Shown: positions 24,508 to 38,480 of the stretch, piece after piece
Layout: each line of letters starts with the position of its first letter
How positions within the stretch are numbered: the first letter of the stretch is position 1
Source: Ceratotherium simum simum
Taxonomy: Eukaryota; Chordata; Mammalia; Perissodactyla; Rhinocerotidae
Direction of reading: 5' to 3'
Length of the DNA stretch: 64,000 nucleotides
Assembly (NCBI RefSeq): GCF_000283155.1
Contig: NW_004454181.1
Location: 17,359,146-17,423,145, forward strand
The notes under the pieces: generated by a model
What the model saw: only the letters and a program-made list of their open reading frames with translations
The model's database searches: none
What the model was told of the DNA's origin: nothing
Position numbers and translations under genes: made by a program

Positions 24508-24624
24508 TTATAGATATATTTTCCCCCTCACTTTTTGGAGGAGGGTGGAGGAGAATAGAAGCAATATTGGGAAATGATAAGTCAAAATCAGAACTGACAG
24601 TGATGTGAGTATTCCAGAGGCAGC

Positions 24625-25060
24625 TCAATATAATGCTAAGAACATGGGCTCCATGGTCAGAGAGCCCCCTGGCCAAATCAGGACTTAGAAAATTATTGAC
24701 TGAGTGACATCAGAAAAGTCACTCACCTCTCTGTGTTTCAGGTATGTTACCTGGAAAATGGAAATAATGAGAATAATGATAATAGTAACAGCAAACGTTT
24801 GTAGAACACTTAATCTGAGTGAGCCAGGCATTCTACTAATCACTTTCCTTGAGTGAACTTATTTACCAAATAACTGTTATTTCCTCTGTTTTACAGAGCA
24901 TGACATCTCAGGGAAGTTAGGTAGCAGGCCCAAGATCTCACAGCAGATAGAAAATGGCAAATCCAGTACATAACTTCTAGGGCTGTTGTGAGGATTAATG
25001 AGGTAATGCATGTAAAAAGTGTTAGCCTAGGGCCAATGTTAGGCATTAAAATAAGGGACA
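24625..25060 (+). repeat. MIR SINE, sense, interrupted by a second MIR
   Basis: The left part (24625-24768: 'gaacatgggctccatggtca', 'gtgtttcaggtatgttacct') and right part (24951-25060: 'agggctgttgtgaggattaa', 'tgttagcctagggccaatgt') form one forward MIR split by the inverted copy at 24769-24949. Confidence 0.8.
24769..24949 (-). repeat. MIR SINE, antisense, nested in a sense MIR
   Basis: 'tgagccaggcattctactaa', 'tctgttttacagagcatgac' give reverse-complement MIR. Near-identical gaaaatgg(a/c)aaat blocks at 24754 and 24950 look like its target duplication. Confidence 0.75.
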
Positions 25061-26439
25061 GACTAATTAGATGAAAAAGTACTCTAAAGCAATTTGAGGT
25101 AAACTTACAGAGTAATAAAAAAGCACAGAATGGTAGGGAACAAATCATACGTACAAAGTGTATTTTTAATGTTGATTATCTCAGGGTGAACTGAGTCCCC
25201 TGCTGAGGATATTATGTGTTAAGAGACAGAGATAACCAGTTATACTGGCTTGATTTTTTTAACTATCCTTAGAATTAGTCTTATTATCACTGAGAAGGTA
25301 AGTGTGTAATAAAATGCAAAATAAACTAAGCAAAACAGTGGAAAAGTTCATTGCCTGGACCATGTGCATTTTAGTTTCATATACAAGAAAATCATCAGTC
25401 ACTTCTGAATTTGGATTTCCCTTATGGATGACCTTAGGTGCAGCTCTCATGTCCAGAATGTGTCTCTAGCAATTAGTCAGGGCTGCTACCATGTGCTTCT
25501 TCCCAGATACTGCAATTTAACATCTGTTGTGATGGCTTCTGTAAGGGGGAGCTGGGTTTTACTCCGTTACATTCCAGTTTAGGAGGGTGAGAATGTGGAA
25601 ATATTACCATGACCTATAATTGGATTAGCAGTTTGTGGGCTCAGATGTGGAAGACAGAGAGCATTTTAAAGAGCTAGGAATGTGGAAAGAGCTTTGTGGG
25701 AATATTTGCTCTTCTCTCTCAGTTCTTTTTGCTTTGAATAGACAAATTGTGTCCTTCAGAAATCCTCATTCCAGCCCTGGAGACTTTGCTAGTAGAATTA
25801 GAGAAGCTATGAATAACTGAAAGAATACCAGTAGCTCTGAGGGTGTTTGAAACATGTGGGAAAGGGATATAATGAAAATTCACTCTCAAATGCCAGTGGG
25901 TGAGAGAACAAATTCCACACGGGTACTCAGGAATAATGATTAGTAAAGGGGTTTAAGTAATCAAAATTTGAAACCCGTGCAAGAAAAGTGAAGTGAGAAC
26001 AAGCTTTAGTGTGTCCATGAATAAATATTCAAAAAGGATGTTAAAGACAAGATGTGTGGATCACTTTGTAAAGAAATGATGGCATGGTTTCCGACTTCAG
26101 AGAGCACAGTATAGTTTAGTTGTGGAGATTACCCACTTCCTCTAAATAACATTACAAGTGGAAACAGTTCAATTCAGCCATGCTCAGGATGCTACAGACC
26201 ACTGCATCAAAGGACTCAGAGGATGAACATGGACTGTGGCAGAGGGAGAAGTGGGAGAGGTCTTTATGAGTGCTTGGAGGATGGGCAGAATTTGGATAGG
26301 CAGAGAAGGAGGGGCATGGAAAAAAGAATAAGTAAAATGGAAAGTAAAAATGTGTTGGAGAGGTGGAAAAGTTTAGTTCAAACAAAAAGTTCAGGAAGGT
26401 GATTAGTTGAAGATAAATGGAGTCACATAGAATCCTAGA
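25061..26439. other. Unassigned intron
   Basis: No gene or confident repeat. Confidence 0.55.
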
Positions 26440-26530
26440 ACATCTAAGACTCTTACATAGAGATCATCCACTTTATCTCAGTTCATTCACTTTGGATGAG
26501 GAAACAGATGCAGGGACGTGAAGTGAGTAG
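26440..26530 (-). repeat. MIR-like fragment, antisense
   Basis: 'tggatgaggaaacagatgca' and flanking bases resemble the MIR core; short. Confidence 0.5.
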
Positions 26531-26544
26531 AACAGATTGAAGAT

Positions 26545-26660
26545 CCTTGTAAGGAGTTTGGACTTCACAAACAATGGAGTCTCTTTGAAAGCTTTTGTAG
26601 AAGAATCCCTTGACTTGAACTTCCATTGCAATATAGAGGGTGCTGTTAGAGCTAAAACTA
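26545..26660 (-). repeat. L2-type fragment, antisense
   Basis: 'cttgtaaggagtttggactt' and what follows resemble the reverse-complement L2 interior, as at 28080-28160. Confidence 0.5.
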
Positions 26661-27199
26661 GAGTGAACAGGTGTGTGTGTGTGTGTTCATCTCCTCTGAG
26701 TATTAAACAAGAAAAAGACATTAAGGCTTTATGTTGGAAATAAAATGAAATTTCCTACCAGTGAAGGTGAAGAAGACTGAAGTTAGTGCCAGAGGAAGAT
26801 TCTGGGATCTCCTTTTTTGGTGTTTAGGAAGAAAAATAGGGATGATTTTCACTTCTCAGTGACGGCTTAAATGTGAACTTCCCTGGAAAAGGAAAAATGG
26901 TTGACCACTTAAAGCTGTTACTTCTTGTGTGATTCTAGATAAAACCCCTTGATCAATAAAAGAGAGAAATAAAAAAAAAATAAGGCAAGAGAGATATGTG
27001 CTTTGTTAATAACAAGCTGAAAAGCTGAGGATTTTTCCTTTTTTTGTGACTCTGAGTATATTTCCTTTTCCTTCATGCTGAGCTCTAAAATATGCAGAGT
27101 AAAGTCATATTTGTAATGTTAGATTCTATTTTTATAATTTAATTCAGCAAGGAATTATTTATTTATATAGTTTTTGTTGCAGAAATAATTCATAAAACA

Positions 27200-27580
27200 G
27201 AAAATATATAAATTAACAAAGATTTGAAAATCACTTGTCGTCTTGCCACATGACATCACTGTTAATATTTATATTTTCTTTTAGACACATTTTCCAAATA
27301 TATATCTATATATGTCCAAAATGAGATCCTGTTGTACATATTATTTTTTGGCATACTTTAAAAAAAGATAATATATAATAATACAATATATTAATAGCAT
27401 ATTGAGAATATCTATTCATGTCAATAAATATTTTTTACAATATTATATTAATTCTTGCATATATTCCATTAAATATTTGTACTGTGCTTTATTTACTCAA
27501 ATTCACGCTGTTGGTCTTTACTAACTTTTTATTTTATTGCTAATACGGCAATAATATTTTGGAGAGATAAATGTCTGTGC
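27200..27580 (-). repeat. Old L1 (L1M) 3' fragment, antisense
   Basis: 'catgacatcactgttaatat' then 'gacacattttccaaatatat' and later 'actaactttttattttattg' follow the reverse-complement L1M 3' end. Confidence 0.6.
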
Positions 27581-27589
27581 ATTGTCTTT

Positions 27590-28330
27590 CATTCATTCTT
27601 TCACATCTTTCGCTAGTTTTTCTTGCTACTATGTGCTAAACTTTCTTTTAGGATTGAGGATACAGTGATGAACAAGTTCGAGAAAGCTTTATATTTTCAT
27701 GGAACCTACCTTATAGTTGGGAGAGATGAAAAATAAAAAAGTAAACTAGTAAATAAATATGATTAGTCTAAGAAAAAAGATCAGGGCTATAAACATAATA
27801 GAATGGGAGATGTGATAGGGCCCACTGGGGTTGGGAGTAAGATGGTCAGAGAAGGGTTTGCCCTTTGAGTTGAGCTCTGAGCCTCAAGGAAGAGCCAACC
27901 ACACTTGGAGACATAGCTTTTCCAGTTAGTTAATCGTTAAGACAAAGTTTATAAGGCTGAAGGAACTAGGAGTATTTGTCAAACAGAATAAAGGCTAGTG
28001 TGGATGGGCTTAGTGAGTTGAGGTGAGGGAAGACAAGAGGTAATAGGTGCTGAGATCAAAGAGTGTGCAGAGTCCAGATTACGTAGGATCTTAAAGGTCC
28101 AAGTAATGTTTGTGTTTTATTCTAAGTGTAATGAAAAGCCTTTGGATGATATTAACCAAGGGAGACGTGATCTGCTTTACATTTCTACTGCCATGTGAGG
28201 ACAAGGGTTAGAAGCAAAGAGACACTAACAGTGGCATTACAATCACTCACAGATATTGATGTCTTAAACTAGATTGTCAGTATTGGAGACAGAGAAGTAA
28301 GAGACTTGTGGTGATATCTGGAGATAAAGC
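27590..28330 (-). repeat. L2 LINE, antisense, long fragment
   Basis: The order 'tactatgtgctaaactttct', 'gaggatacagtgatgaacaa', 'agatggtcagagaagggttt', 'tacgtaggatcttaaaggtc', 'tattctaagtgtaatgaaaa' fits reverse-complement L2 over about 700 bp, one of the longest L2 copies here. Confidence 0.8.
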
Positions 28331-30239
28331 TTTCAAAACATACTGCTTAATTATTTTCTACAAATATCCCTAGGATTGTAAATATCAGAGCGAAGGGTAT
28401 GCACAGTTTAGAGACCTCTGTGCATATTCCCAAATGTTCACCAGGAAATTTGTACCATTCAACAGGCAATAGTAGTTTCCACCATTTACCAGAAAGTATG
28501 TACAATATCGGCTACACATACAGGAATAAGGAAAAATCTTTGCTCTAAAGGAGGTGACAGCTTGTGATGTTGAGAATGTACCTAGTATGTACTTACTATG
28601 TGTTACTATGGTATTTATTTAGGTGGTAATTTATACATCAGATGTTATGTCTTTTCTCCCCTGAGGAGGTAAAAATAGAAATTTTTAATGAGAAATAACT
28701 TGGCATCCTAATCTTTGGAATTCATGTCTCCTGTGTCACATTTTTTTTAAAGTGGAAATGGTAAACAGAAACAATGCAAGGCTTTTCTAAACATGCCCCA
28801 CATTGAAAGACTATGCCCAGAATGATAGTAAAAGCTATAAATATGCTATATTGAACAAACTATCATGGAATTTTATTCACATGAAACTTGTGTTATATTT
28901 AAATTAAGTTGAACTTACACTCACAGTTCCTAAATCACAGATTTTACTGCCTTAAAAACGTTAGCCCTGTTTTACAAAAGCCAGAAGCTCAGATTCTCAG
29001 CTCAGAACCTCAATTTGGATCTAGCATAACTTAAAAGAAAATAATAAATGATAGTATATTAGACACAGTTGTTATTTCAACAAGGGGTAATTAAGGTGAA
29101 GCTAAAAATTTTATTTTTTTTCCAAATTATAAAAGCCTGAACAGAGAGAGATAGTTCTCTGAAAATATCTAATTTTGGAGACAAAACTGTTATCTAGAAT
29201 ACCTCAAGAAACAAGATTAATCACCAAAGCTCAAGACTCCAGCACCGTAGCAGTAGTTTTCAAAGCTTAGAGAACATAGTTCCAATAGGTAAAGCAAGTT
29301 AAACAAATCACACACTCTCACTAATGAAAATAAACCTTAAACCCTGATCATTAAAAAAGAAACTGTTAGGTGTCTTTATGTCCTCGATGACAGACCAAAC
29401 ACATGTGAAACCAACCCCCTACCCCGTCGTCCTCTCCCCAAACAGAGAAATAGGGAAAAAGACATAAAGATAGGGAAAATGACATAATTACTTTTGTAAT
29501 TTTTTCCACATACATAGCCATACTTTAAAAGATGAAAGGGAAAGCTCTATAGATTAGAAATAGTGAGATCTCCAGAGAAGAAAAAAGCATATGGAAAACC
29601 ATAGAGATAAATGAAGGTAGGGAGAGTGCTGAAGCTTTGTAGCTGAGTAGTGATTCAAGTCTGGGTACGAATATAGGCCACTCCAGCTCAACCTGCAGGC
29701 TCGAGACCAGAGTAAGATGTTGCATCGTACATCCAGAGTGAAAGTCTATAGCTGGAAACAGGAACCACCTGTGGCCAGAACAATGCCACTAGTCTGTGAA
29801 AGGAGTAGGTAGACAGCATCATCCTCAAGAAGATATTTCTCATTATTTAATGACAGAACACCTTAAATGGCATATATTGGTATTTACTTCTTTTGGTTTG
29901 TCTTATTCATTGTTAAGCATTGTCAACTGACTAAATACATTGATTCAGATTGAGGTGAATGGAGAGAACTAGAAACTTTGAAAGTATGCAAAAAACAAAA
30001 GCATAGTAATTATAGAAATCAGCCTAATAACGTTATTGCTTTCCATTGTCCTAAAGTATCTACCCCAAGTTATTTATTGATTACAAAGGAAAATAATAAT
30101 TTCACAGTGGAGAAGCCAGGCAGATATAACGTTCGCCAACTGTTCAAAATTAATATCACCAGTAATAAAACATATTGACATCATGTACCCCTTATACAAT
30201 GTTTCTTTGGTGATATTCTGGCCAAAACTGTATAAGCTC
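28331..30239. other. Unassigned intron
   Basis: No gene or confident repeat. A short imperfect 19-20 bp direct repeat (atagggaaaa(a/t)gacataa) lies at 29449-29488. Confidence 0.55.
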
Positions 30240-30640
30240 TATCTAATCGTGAGCTCACATTAGACCAACTCAAACTGAGAGACAGTCAACAAAATAACCA
30301 ACCAGTACTCTTTGAAAGCATTAACACCATCAAAAACAAGTAAAAATTGAGGAACTATCACAGATTGAAGGAGGCTAAGGACTATGAGATGGGGATCTTG
30401 GATTGAATTCTGGAACAGTAAAAGGGCTTTAGTGAATAAATGGGTGATATTCTAATAAAGTCTGTAGTTTAGTTAACAGTATTATATTAATGTTGATATC
30501 CTGGTTTGATACTGTTCTATGGTTATGCAAAATGTTAATCTTAGAGGAAGCTGTGTGAAAAGTATATGAAAACTCCCTGTACTATTTTTTGTTTCAAACT
30601 ATAGAGTTAAAATAAATATAAAAGGAAATTTAAAAGAAAA
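30240..30640 (+). repeat. L1 3' end fragment, sense
   Basis: 'gacagtcaacaaaataacca', 'ggatcttggattgaattctg', 'gtctgtagtttagttaacag', 'tctatggttatgcaaaatgt' follow a known old L1 3' UTR order. Confidence 0.7.
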
Positions 30641-30670
30641 TGGCCAAAAAATAAAATGTTTTATGTATAT

Positions 30671-30720
30671 AGATAGATATACGTCTCTCTATGCGGATAG
30701 AAAGAGAGGTGTATCTATCT
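30671..30720. repeat. Imperfect inverted repeat (hairpin potential)
   Basis: The left arm 30671-30690 (agatagatatacgtctctct) pairs with the right arm 30703-30720 (agagaggtgtatctatct): 17 Watson-Crick pairs, one T-G pair, a 2-nt bulge and a 12-nt loop. Confidence 0.8.
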
Positions 30721-31029
30721 CTCTCTATGTATATATCCAAATTTCCAATAGCAGGAGGTACACACCTAAGTAGAAAAATGTTCAAAGAGCATGAATAGGC
30801 AATTCCTAAAATAATAAAGATAAAAAAGGTCAGAAACATACATATAAATTATTTCATACTATATTCTAGAACACTAAGCCAAAGAAACAGGAAAAGTTTG
30901 AATCTTGGTATAAAAACAAATTACAAACACAGGAAAACACAAATATAAAAAAGTATTTTAGACATTTAGATGATTTTAAAATGACAAGATGCATTTGAAC
31001 ATAAAGTCAGCAAAGCATTTCTTAGAATA

Positions 31030-31370
31030 GAATTATTTTATTCCTAGAAGTGGCCTTGGAAACTATCTAGTCCAATTGCCTCATTGTACAAATAGGGAAT
31101 TGCGAGCCTGTAACCATTTAGTGATAGTCTTGTCAGCCCATCCTGATGGGGCCATATCTCCCCCTGTATGCATAGAAGAGATCTACTTTTTTTCCCCAGA
31201 TGTCAAAGCAGTTCTTGTTTACCACAATTCCTAAGTTAATTAGCTTTAGTTGTTCTTTGAATTGGAAACAGAAGCAGAGATTTGAGAGAATTCACCCAAG
31301 ATCACAACAGAGGGACAAGGAAGTACTAGGATATGAACCTGGGTGTATCTGACCCTAGATACCATGTTTT
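31030..31370 (-). repeat. MIR-like composite, antisense
   Basis: The two ends look MIR-like ('gcctcattgtacaaataggg'; 'caagatcacaacagagggac', 'atatgaacctgggtgtatct') with unassigned sequence at about 31115-31255 between them. Confidence 0.5.
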
Positions 31371-31379
31371 TTTTAAAAA

Positions 31380-32948
31380 GGAGTTTTAAATTTTATTTTT
31401 TAAATTTACATAAAGGTGCACTTATTTTGGTATAGAGTTCTATGAGTTTCACAGATGCCTTAAGTCGTGTAACCCCACTGCAATTAAGATGCAGGGTAAT
31501 TCTGTTACCCAAAATCATTCCCTCATGCTGATTGTTTGTAGTCAACCTCTCCCCTCTCTCAGATCCCAGGGAAACATTAATCTATTCTTTGTCCCTGTAG
31601 TTTTACCTTTTACAGAATGTCATTTAAATGGAATCATGTGAAATATGTCCTTTTGAATCTGGCTTCTTTTACTTAACTTTCTGTATTTGAAAACCATTGA
31701 TGATGTTTCGTGTACCAATACTCTGAGCAGCATTCTGTTTCATGGATGTACCACAGTTTGTTTATCTCTTCATCTGCTGAAGAGCATTCATCCAGAGGGC
31801 TTCTAGTTTTGGCAATTAGTGTACAGCTGCTGTAAACATTTGCACACAGGAATAGGATTCCTAGGTCATGTGTCAAATGTATGTTAACTTCATAAGAAAC
31901 AGTCAAACTGTTTTCCAGGTGGCTGATAATTTGTATTCCCGCCTGCAATGTATAAGAGTTTCAGTTGTTCTGTATCCTCATCAGCACTTGGAATTGTCAA
32001 TTGTTTTTTTAACATTTTTATTTTAGCTTTTCTAATGAGTGTATAGTAGGGTGTCATTTTAGTTTTTAATTTGATTTTCCATAATGACTAATGATGTTGT
32101 GCATCATTTTATGTGCTTATTTGCCATTTGCATATCGTCATGTGTTAAGTGTCTGTTCACATCTTTTGCCTATTTTTTATGGGGTTGTTTGTTGACTTTG
32201 GAGAATTCTTTATTCATTTATATATTCTCTATACCTGTCCTTTGTCAGATAGATGATTTACAAGTATTTTCTCCCAGTCTATGATTTGTCTTTTTGCTAT
32301 GCTAATAGTGTCTTTCATGGAGCAAAAGTTTTAAATTTTGTTGAGGTCCAATTTATCAATATTGTGTTTTATTGCTTGTGCTTTCGTGTTTGTATCTAAG
32401 AAGTCTTTGCCTAACCCAAGGTCACAGAGAATTTCTCCTAAGTTTTCTTCTCAAAGTTTTATAGTTTTACATTTAAGTCTAGATGAGGTATTTGTTTTAT
32501 TTATTTATTTACATATAGATGTTCCAGGTGATCCAGATGATTTGTTAAAAAGATTATGCTTTCTCCAATCTATTGCCTTTGTACTGTTGTCAGAACTCTT
32601 TGTGCATATTTGTGTGGATTTCTTTTTAGATTCTTCTATTCTATTGATCTATGTTTCCATCAATATCATACTACCACACTTAGTTTAGCTTAATAGTAAG
32701 TCTTGAAATCAGGTAGTGTGAATCCTCCAAGTTTGCTCTTCTCTTTCAAGATTATGTTGTCTATTCTCGTTTCTTTGCTTTTCATATAAATTTTAGAATC
32801 AGCTTGTTCACATCTATAAAAATTCCTGCGTGGATATTGATTGGGATTGAATTTTATCTGTAGATCAATTTGGGGAGGATTGACATCTTAATAATCCTCA
32901 CTTTTCAAAGCCAGGAACATGGTCTAGCTCTCTATTTATTTATGCTCT
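31380..32948 (-). mobile_element. Old L1 (L1M type), antisense, 5'-truncated
   Basis: Reverse-complement L1 3' UTR ('ttacataaaggtgcacttat', 'atttaaatggaatcatgtga') followed by the 3' part of ORF2 ('tttgtcagatagatgattta', 'tcttaataatcctcactttt'). Similarity ends at a TG tract near 32949. Frames are broken; the element is a fossil, more diverged than the one at 18-20.6 kb. Confidence 0.85.
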
Positions 32949-32952
32949 TGGT

Positions 32953-32993
32953 TGTGTGTATGCGTGTGTGTGTGTGTGTGCACGTGTGTGTGT
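32953..32993. repeat. (TG)n-type tract, 41 bp strictly alternating
   Basis: TG steps with ATGCG and GCACG interruptions that keep purine-pyrimidine alternation. It abuts the end of the L1. Confidence 0.95.
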
Positions 32994-34474
32994 TAAGGAG
33001 ATAAAATAAGGAGAAAAAAGGTACAACAAACTTACCAATGGAATAGTCTTTCTTCACATTTTGATTCTCTTCCCAATCTGCCTATTTTTCACTTTGCACA
33101 GTCTTTAGGTAGTTGTGTTTTTTTAATTCTTTCCAAGATGTTTAGTTGTAATCAGTGGGACAGAGAGCCCATAGTGGGCTTACTACGTTTTATGCAGCAC
33201 TGAAAGCCAATTGGTTTTAGCTGTGATTATCTAAGTCCTTCTGGCGTGGTGATGCCATGGATTGTGGAGCACCCAGAAGTGTGTTTTTTTTTTTTTTTTT
33301 TCCAGTTTGAATAAACCAGCTGCGAGACAGCTTCTTGAAGGTGGGATTGTTTAATGTGAAGGATGTGCTTTCTGTATGAAAGTTCAAAGAATTTATCTAG
33401 GGTGCATGGAGGCCTCGGAGAGAGAGTGGAACACAGAACCACTCTTTCTTTTAAGTCCAATAACATTTACTTAGATTCAAGAGTTTCTTCCATTCTTGAC
33501 AGTGTCATGATGTGTCATTTAAAAAGAAATGAAATGAAAATTGATGTGACATTTAGCAGAATCACCAGGGTCTATTTAGGAGCATTTCTTAGCAGGCATT
33601 GCCTTGCTGACAAATAAAAGGAGTCAGCATATGACACAGGATCTCATAATATTACCATTTATTTAACCCAAAAGAGAATACAGATTCCTATGTCCAAACA
33701 CTTCTCAGGTGACTGATAAACTCCAGCACCTTCCAAACAGTATTATATCCCCTAAATCTTAAGAGGGCTTCTTATCCAAGAAGATTAAGGAGCTTTATCT
33801 TCTGATAGAGATAATAATCGAATTTTCCATTTCATCTCCAAGAACTGGAAATCACAAAATGGGTTCTCTCAAGCACAATATAAATTGCCTATTTTATGTA
33901 CGTCCTACTTTTCAGGCTATTTGTAACATAGACACATTCAAAAAATGTATCTGGTCCTTTTTCTGTTTTCTAGTTACATAATTCAGAAGTCTTCAAGGTT
34001 GCTTTTATTATAAATCAAGATGCTGTTCTAGAGATCCTCAGACTAATTCTTTACTAAAACAGTGTTGCAGAACAGTCCAGAGCATTGACTAAAGTGATCC
34101 ACTAAAGTAAATTTCACCTACAATTATTTGATATACCTGGAGGATGTTAATACATTTTTTGTTAAAAGTTTGATTCTATACTTCAGTGTAGGCTGACTTC
34201 TGAATGAGATCAAAATTTGTATGTTTGTGAAACCAGGGAAAATATTTAAATTTTTTGCAGAGGGACTATACTTTTCCTTTGAGAATGGTTCAATGTTTTT
34301 AGCAGATAATATCTTACAAGTTGTATTTTTAAATTACATAACAAAATTATGATGTATAAATCTCAACAAGGGTCAGAAAAACTCAAGGACTTCGCAAAGG
34401 TTGAAGTGTGTATCTTAACCACAAAAGTATGCAGATACGTGCAGAAATCCAATAGGAATACCTTATTGGAAATT
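32994..34474. other. Unassigned intron
   Basis: No gene or confident repeat; a T run of about 19 bases at 33283-33301. Confidence 0.55.
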
Positions 34475-34600
34475 TATTTATTCATTCATTCGCTATTTGT
34501 GCCCTAGGACTGTGCTAGCTCTCAGGTTGCACAGATGATTAATACATGATTCCAGTTTTTTAAAAAACCCTCAAGTAGGGCATTGTGAACTGATTTTAAA
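34475..34600 (-). repeat. L2 LINE 3' end, antisense
   Basis: 'tattcattcattcgctattt', 'aggactgtgctagctctcag' then 'gattaatacatgattcc' follow the reverse-complement L2 end. Confidence 0.7.
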
Positions 34601-34739
34601 ACAGAATGGTACTTATACTTTTCAAATGAATATTTGGTCCTTCATTTAGTCATGCAAATGAGGGTGTGAGAGCAATTACATTGTACCCGTAGGCCTCCAA
34701 CGGATAAAACATGTCACAATATATATGTAAATGCTTTAT

Positions 34740-34945
34740 TTATAATATATAGCTTTTTGTAGTTTATAAATTGCATTTGAGTTATACATTTAATTGTCAT
34801 AATAATCTTCTGGTTAGGTCAGGCATGTATTAAAAGCCCCATTTACAGTTAATGGAACTGAAGCAAAAGGAAGTTGTATAAATTTAATCCTAGAGACAGT
34901 TGAAAATGCTGGGGCTGGGGCTCCAAGGCCGGTGCTCACTTTATA
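34740..34945 (-). repeat. MIR-like fragment, antisense
   Basis: 'aaagccccatttacagttaa', 'tggaactgaagcaaaaggaa', 'aatgctggggctggggctcc' are diverged MIR landmarks. Confidence 0.65.
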
Positions 34946-35069
34946 ACAACCCAGTGTTTCTCAAAAGCTAAGAGCCTAGCCTGCCGATTTGTAATCCTGG
35001 GATTAAAATTGTTTTGAAGTACTGATTGAGCTAATACTGTTTAGATAGCTGGGAAGCTACATAAATCTC

Positions 35070-35395
35070 AGTGTAAGTGTCACCTCTCCTGGGAAACTCA
35101 CCTTGATTAGACCAGTTAGGATTCTCATTGACAAATTCTTACAATTACTACCCCAATAATTTAACCACTTTTTACAATTGATTTATGTCCTACCTAAAAA
35201 CAATCCTGTGTGCCCCACTTTGGGAAAGACGAATTAATTATTAAGTAATTATTCCTTACCATCTTTCTTCCTGGGTAATATATATTAAATTTCACGAGGA
35301 TTTGCTCTCTTCACTTCTGTATTAACAGTGCCTACCATTGTGCCTGACGCATAGTAGGTACTCGGTAAGAACGGGTTTAGTGAATTAATATTTGC
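35070..35395 (+). repeat. L2 LINE 3' region, sense, just upstream of the exon
   Basis: 'cctgggaaactcaccttgat', 'ccactttgggaaagac' and the terminal block 'tgtgcctgacgcatagtagg' match forward L2. It ends about 130 bp before the exon. Confidence 0.7.
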
Positions 35396-35429
35396 CTATG
35401 TGTGAATAGTGTATGTTTACAGTGTGTGA

Positions 35430-36564
<1,135 letters not shown>

Positions 36565-36820
36565 ATAACAATAGTATTATTTATTTATTAAACACTTGTT
36601 AGGGGTCAGACACTGAGCTAAGTGCTTGCCATGCATTATTATAGTTGTAATCCTTACAAAACTTCGTAAGTTAAAAACTGTTATGATCGTTAGTTTCAAA
36701 TGAAGAAACTGAGACTGATGCAACCTGGCTAAGATCACAAAGAATGTAAGCTGTGAAGATGGGATCTGAACTCAGATCCAAGTTCAGAGCCACAGCTCTT
36801 AACCGCTACACTGGGATGCT
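36565..36820 (-). repeat. MIR SINE, antisense
   Basis: 'gtcagacactgagctaagtg', 'aaatgaagaaactgagactg', 'gggatctgaactcagatcca', 'taaccgctacactgggatgc' in reverse-complement MIR order. Confidence 0.88.
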
Positions 36821-37479
36821 TCTCACTCCCACATTTTTCTTATCTGTTATATCTCCTTTTCATGATATTCAGTGTGTCTGACTGGTACATTGTCTTAGAC
36901 AGCTTCTTTGTTTGTTAATCATATTTGTAGAGAAAATGGCATTTGTTTATCAAGGGAGAGAGGTGCAGGGGGAGGCAGAGAGAGAGCGTGTTTGTATTAT
37001 TTGTCAGCCACTGGAAATAAAGAGATGAATTGGATACAGGCACTGCTCACATACATGCCTTAGGAAGTAGAGAAACAGCAGATAGATAAAATAAGTTGAC
37101 TGGCAATGTCTGCAAAGATTCCACCAAAGTGGTGAACTTTGAAAGCACTAATGGAAAGAATTGTGTTAGCAGATATGTTGTGCTAAACTTATTATTTGGA
37201 ATCAACTACAAAGCATATGGTATCACAAAGACCTTGATGAGAGGGTGACACGTGGGCAGTGGGGGAGATGAGGGATGAAAAGAGGCTGTAGTTCACTTTA
37301 AGAGTTAAGCACAGGGTGAGATCAGAATCCTGAATAAGGCAGAAAGAGGCATAGAAATAATGTCACCCACTCAGCAGCGAATGATGGGGGAGAGGACTCG
37401 CAGGTGGCAAGTTCTGGCTAAGCACCAGACCCCGTGCTGGATGCATTTTGCCCAGCAAATCATTGTGCAGCGATTACCC
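36821..37479. other. Unassigned intron
   Basis: Nothing recognised. Confidence 0.55.
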
Positions 37480-37625
37480 TGAGCTCTTCCTCTTTCCTTG
37501 GGACATCCACCTTTAGAGCAGAGATCAAATTGTATTCTCTTTTGTATACCCAGCACTGACAAAACACCTACGCTGTAAATAAACTCAGTAAAGATTGTCA
37601 GTGAATTCTGAATGCACATATACAA
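37480..37625 (+). repeat. L2 LINE 3' end, sense
   Basis: 'ttagagcagagatcaaattg', 'tgtatacccagcactgacaa', 'taaactcagtaaagattgtc' fit a diverged L2 3' end. Confidence 0.55.
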
Positions 37626-38314
37626 AATTGAATGGATGGAAAAATAAACAATCAGAATGTCTTTGGAATTGAGAGGGAAAAGAGAAGACCAATATAGATG
37701 ATAAATATGCCTTCTTTATATCATAAAGCCAATAATCAGACACAAAAGCTGGTAACTATTCATTCTTATCATTAAGGCCAACTGGACACCATTGCTCTAA
37801 CTCAAACTCATGGCAGTAGGAAATCATCACTCTCCCATCTCTGCTTCCAACAAGGGCAGTTGACAAAATATGCAGGTTCCTGAACACATCTGACATGCAT
37901 AAAGTTAACACTTCTGGACAGAAAAGGTTCATGAATTGTGATTGTTCTATCATTTGTCTTGTTAATTCTGCGTTTGAAATTGATAATGAGGTTTTTCAGG
38001 AAATTTATAGATGTCCCATTCCAGCTTTTACTGATAAATAGTAAAACATTATTTTCATGGCTGGAAATTTAATGCAGATCACATATTCCGTTCTCAACTC
38101 CAGGAGGTTCATTTGCAATAAATAAGTAAAAGGAATTCAATTAAAATTACTGTTGCTAGGGTTGATTCAGCTCTACTTAGCCCCTCCTCCTCCTTACCCA
38201 TCCGCCACCCCATCTTTCTCTATTGCTGACAGTCTAGTAAGAAATCTACCTGTGTCTGTTCAATAGTGGCTGCAGTGAGACAGCACTCAATATAGTGATT
38301 GTATTAATGTCAGT
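37626..38314. other. Unassigned intron
   Basis: Nothing recognised. Confidence 0.55.
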
Positions 38315-38480
38315 AGCTAGAACTCATTAAAGGACTTAGCATTTACTTGTCACTGTGCCAGAATTTTGCTTGTATTATCTCATTTAATAAAGACTGTAGC
38401 CCTACAAAGTAGGCACTATTGTTGTTTCCAGCTTACATGAAGAAACTAAGGAACTTGTGTACAAATTTACACAGCTACTG
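38315..38480 (-). repeat. MIR SINE, antisense
   Basis: 'cttgtcactgtgccagaatt', 'tattatctcatttaataaag', 'acatgaagaaactaaggaac' in order. Confidence 0.75.
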
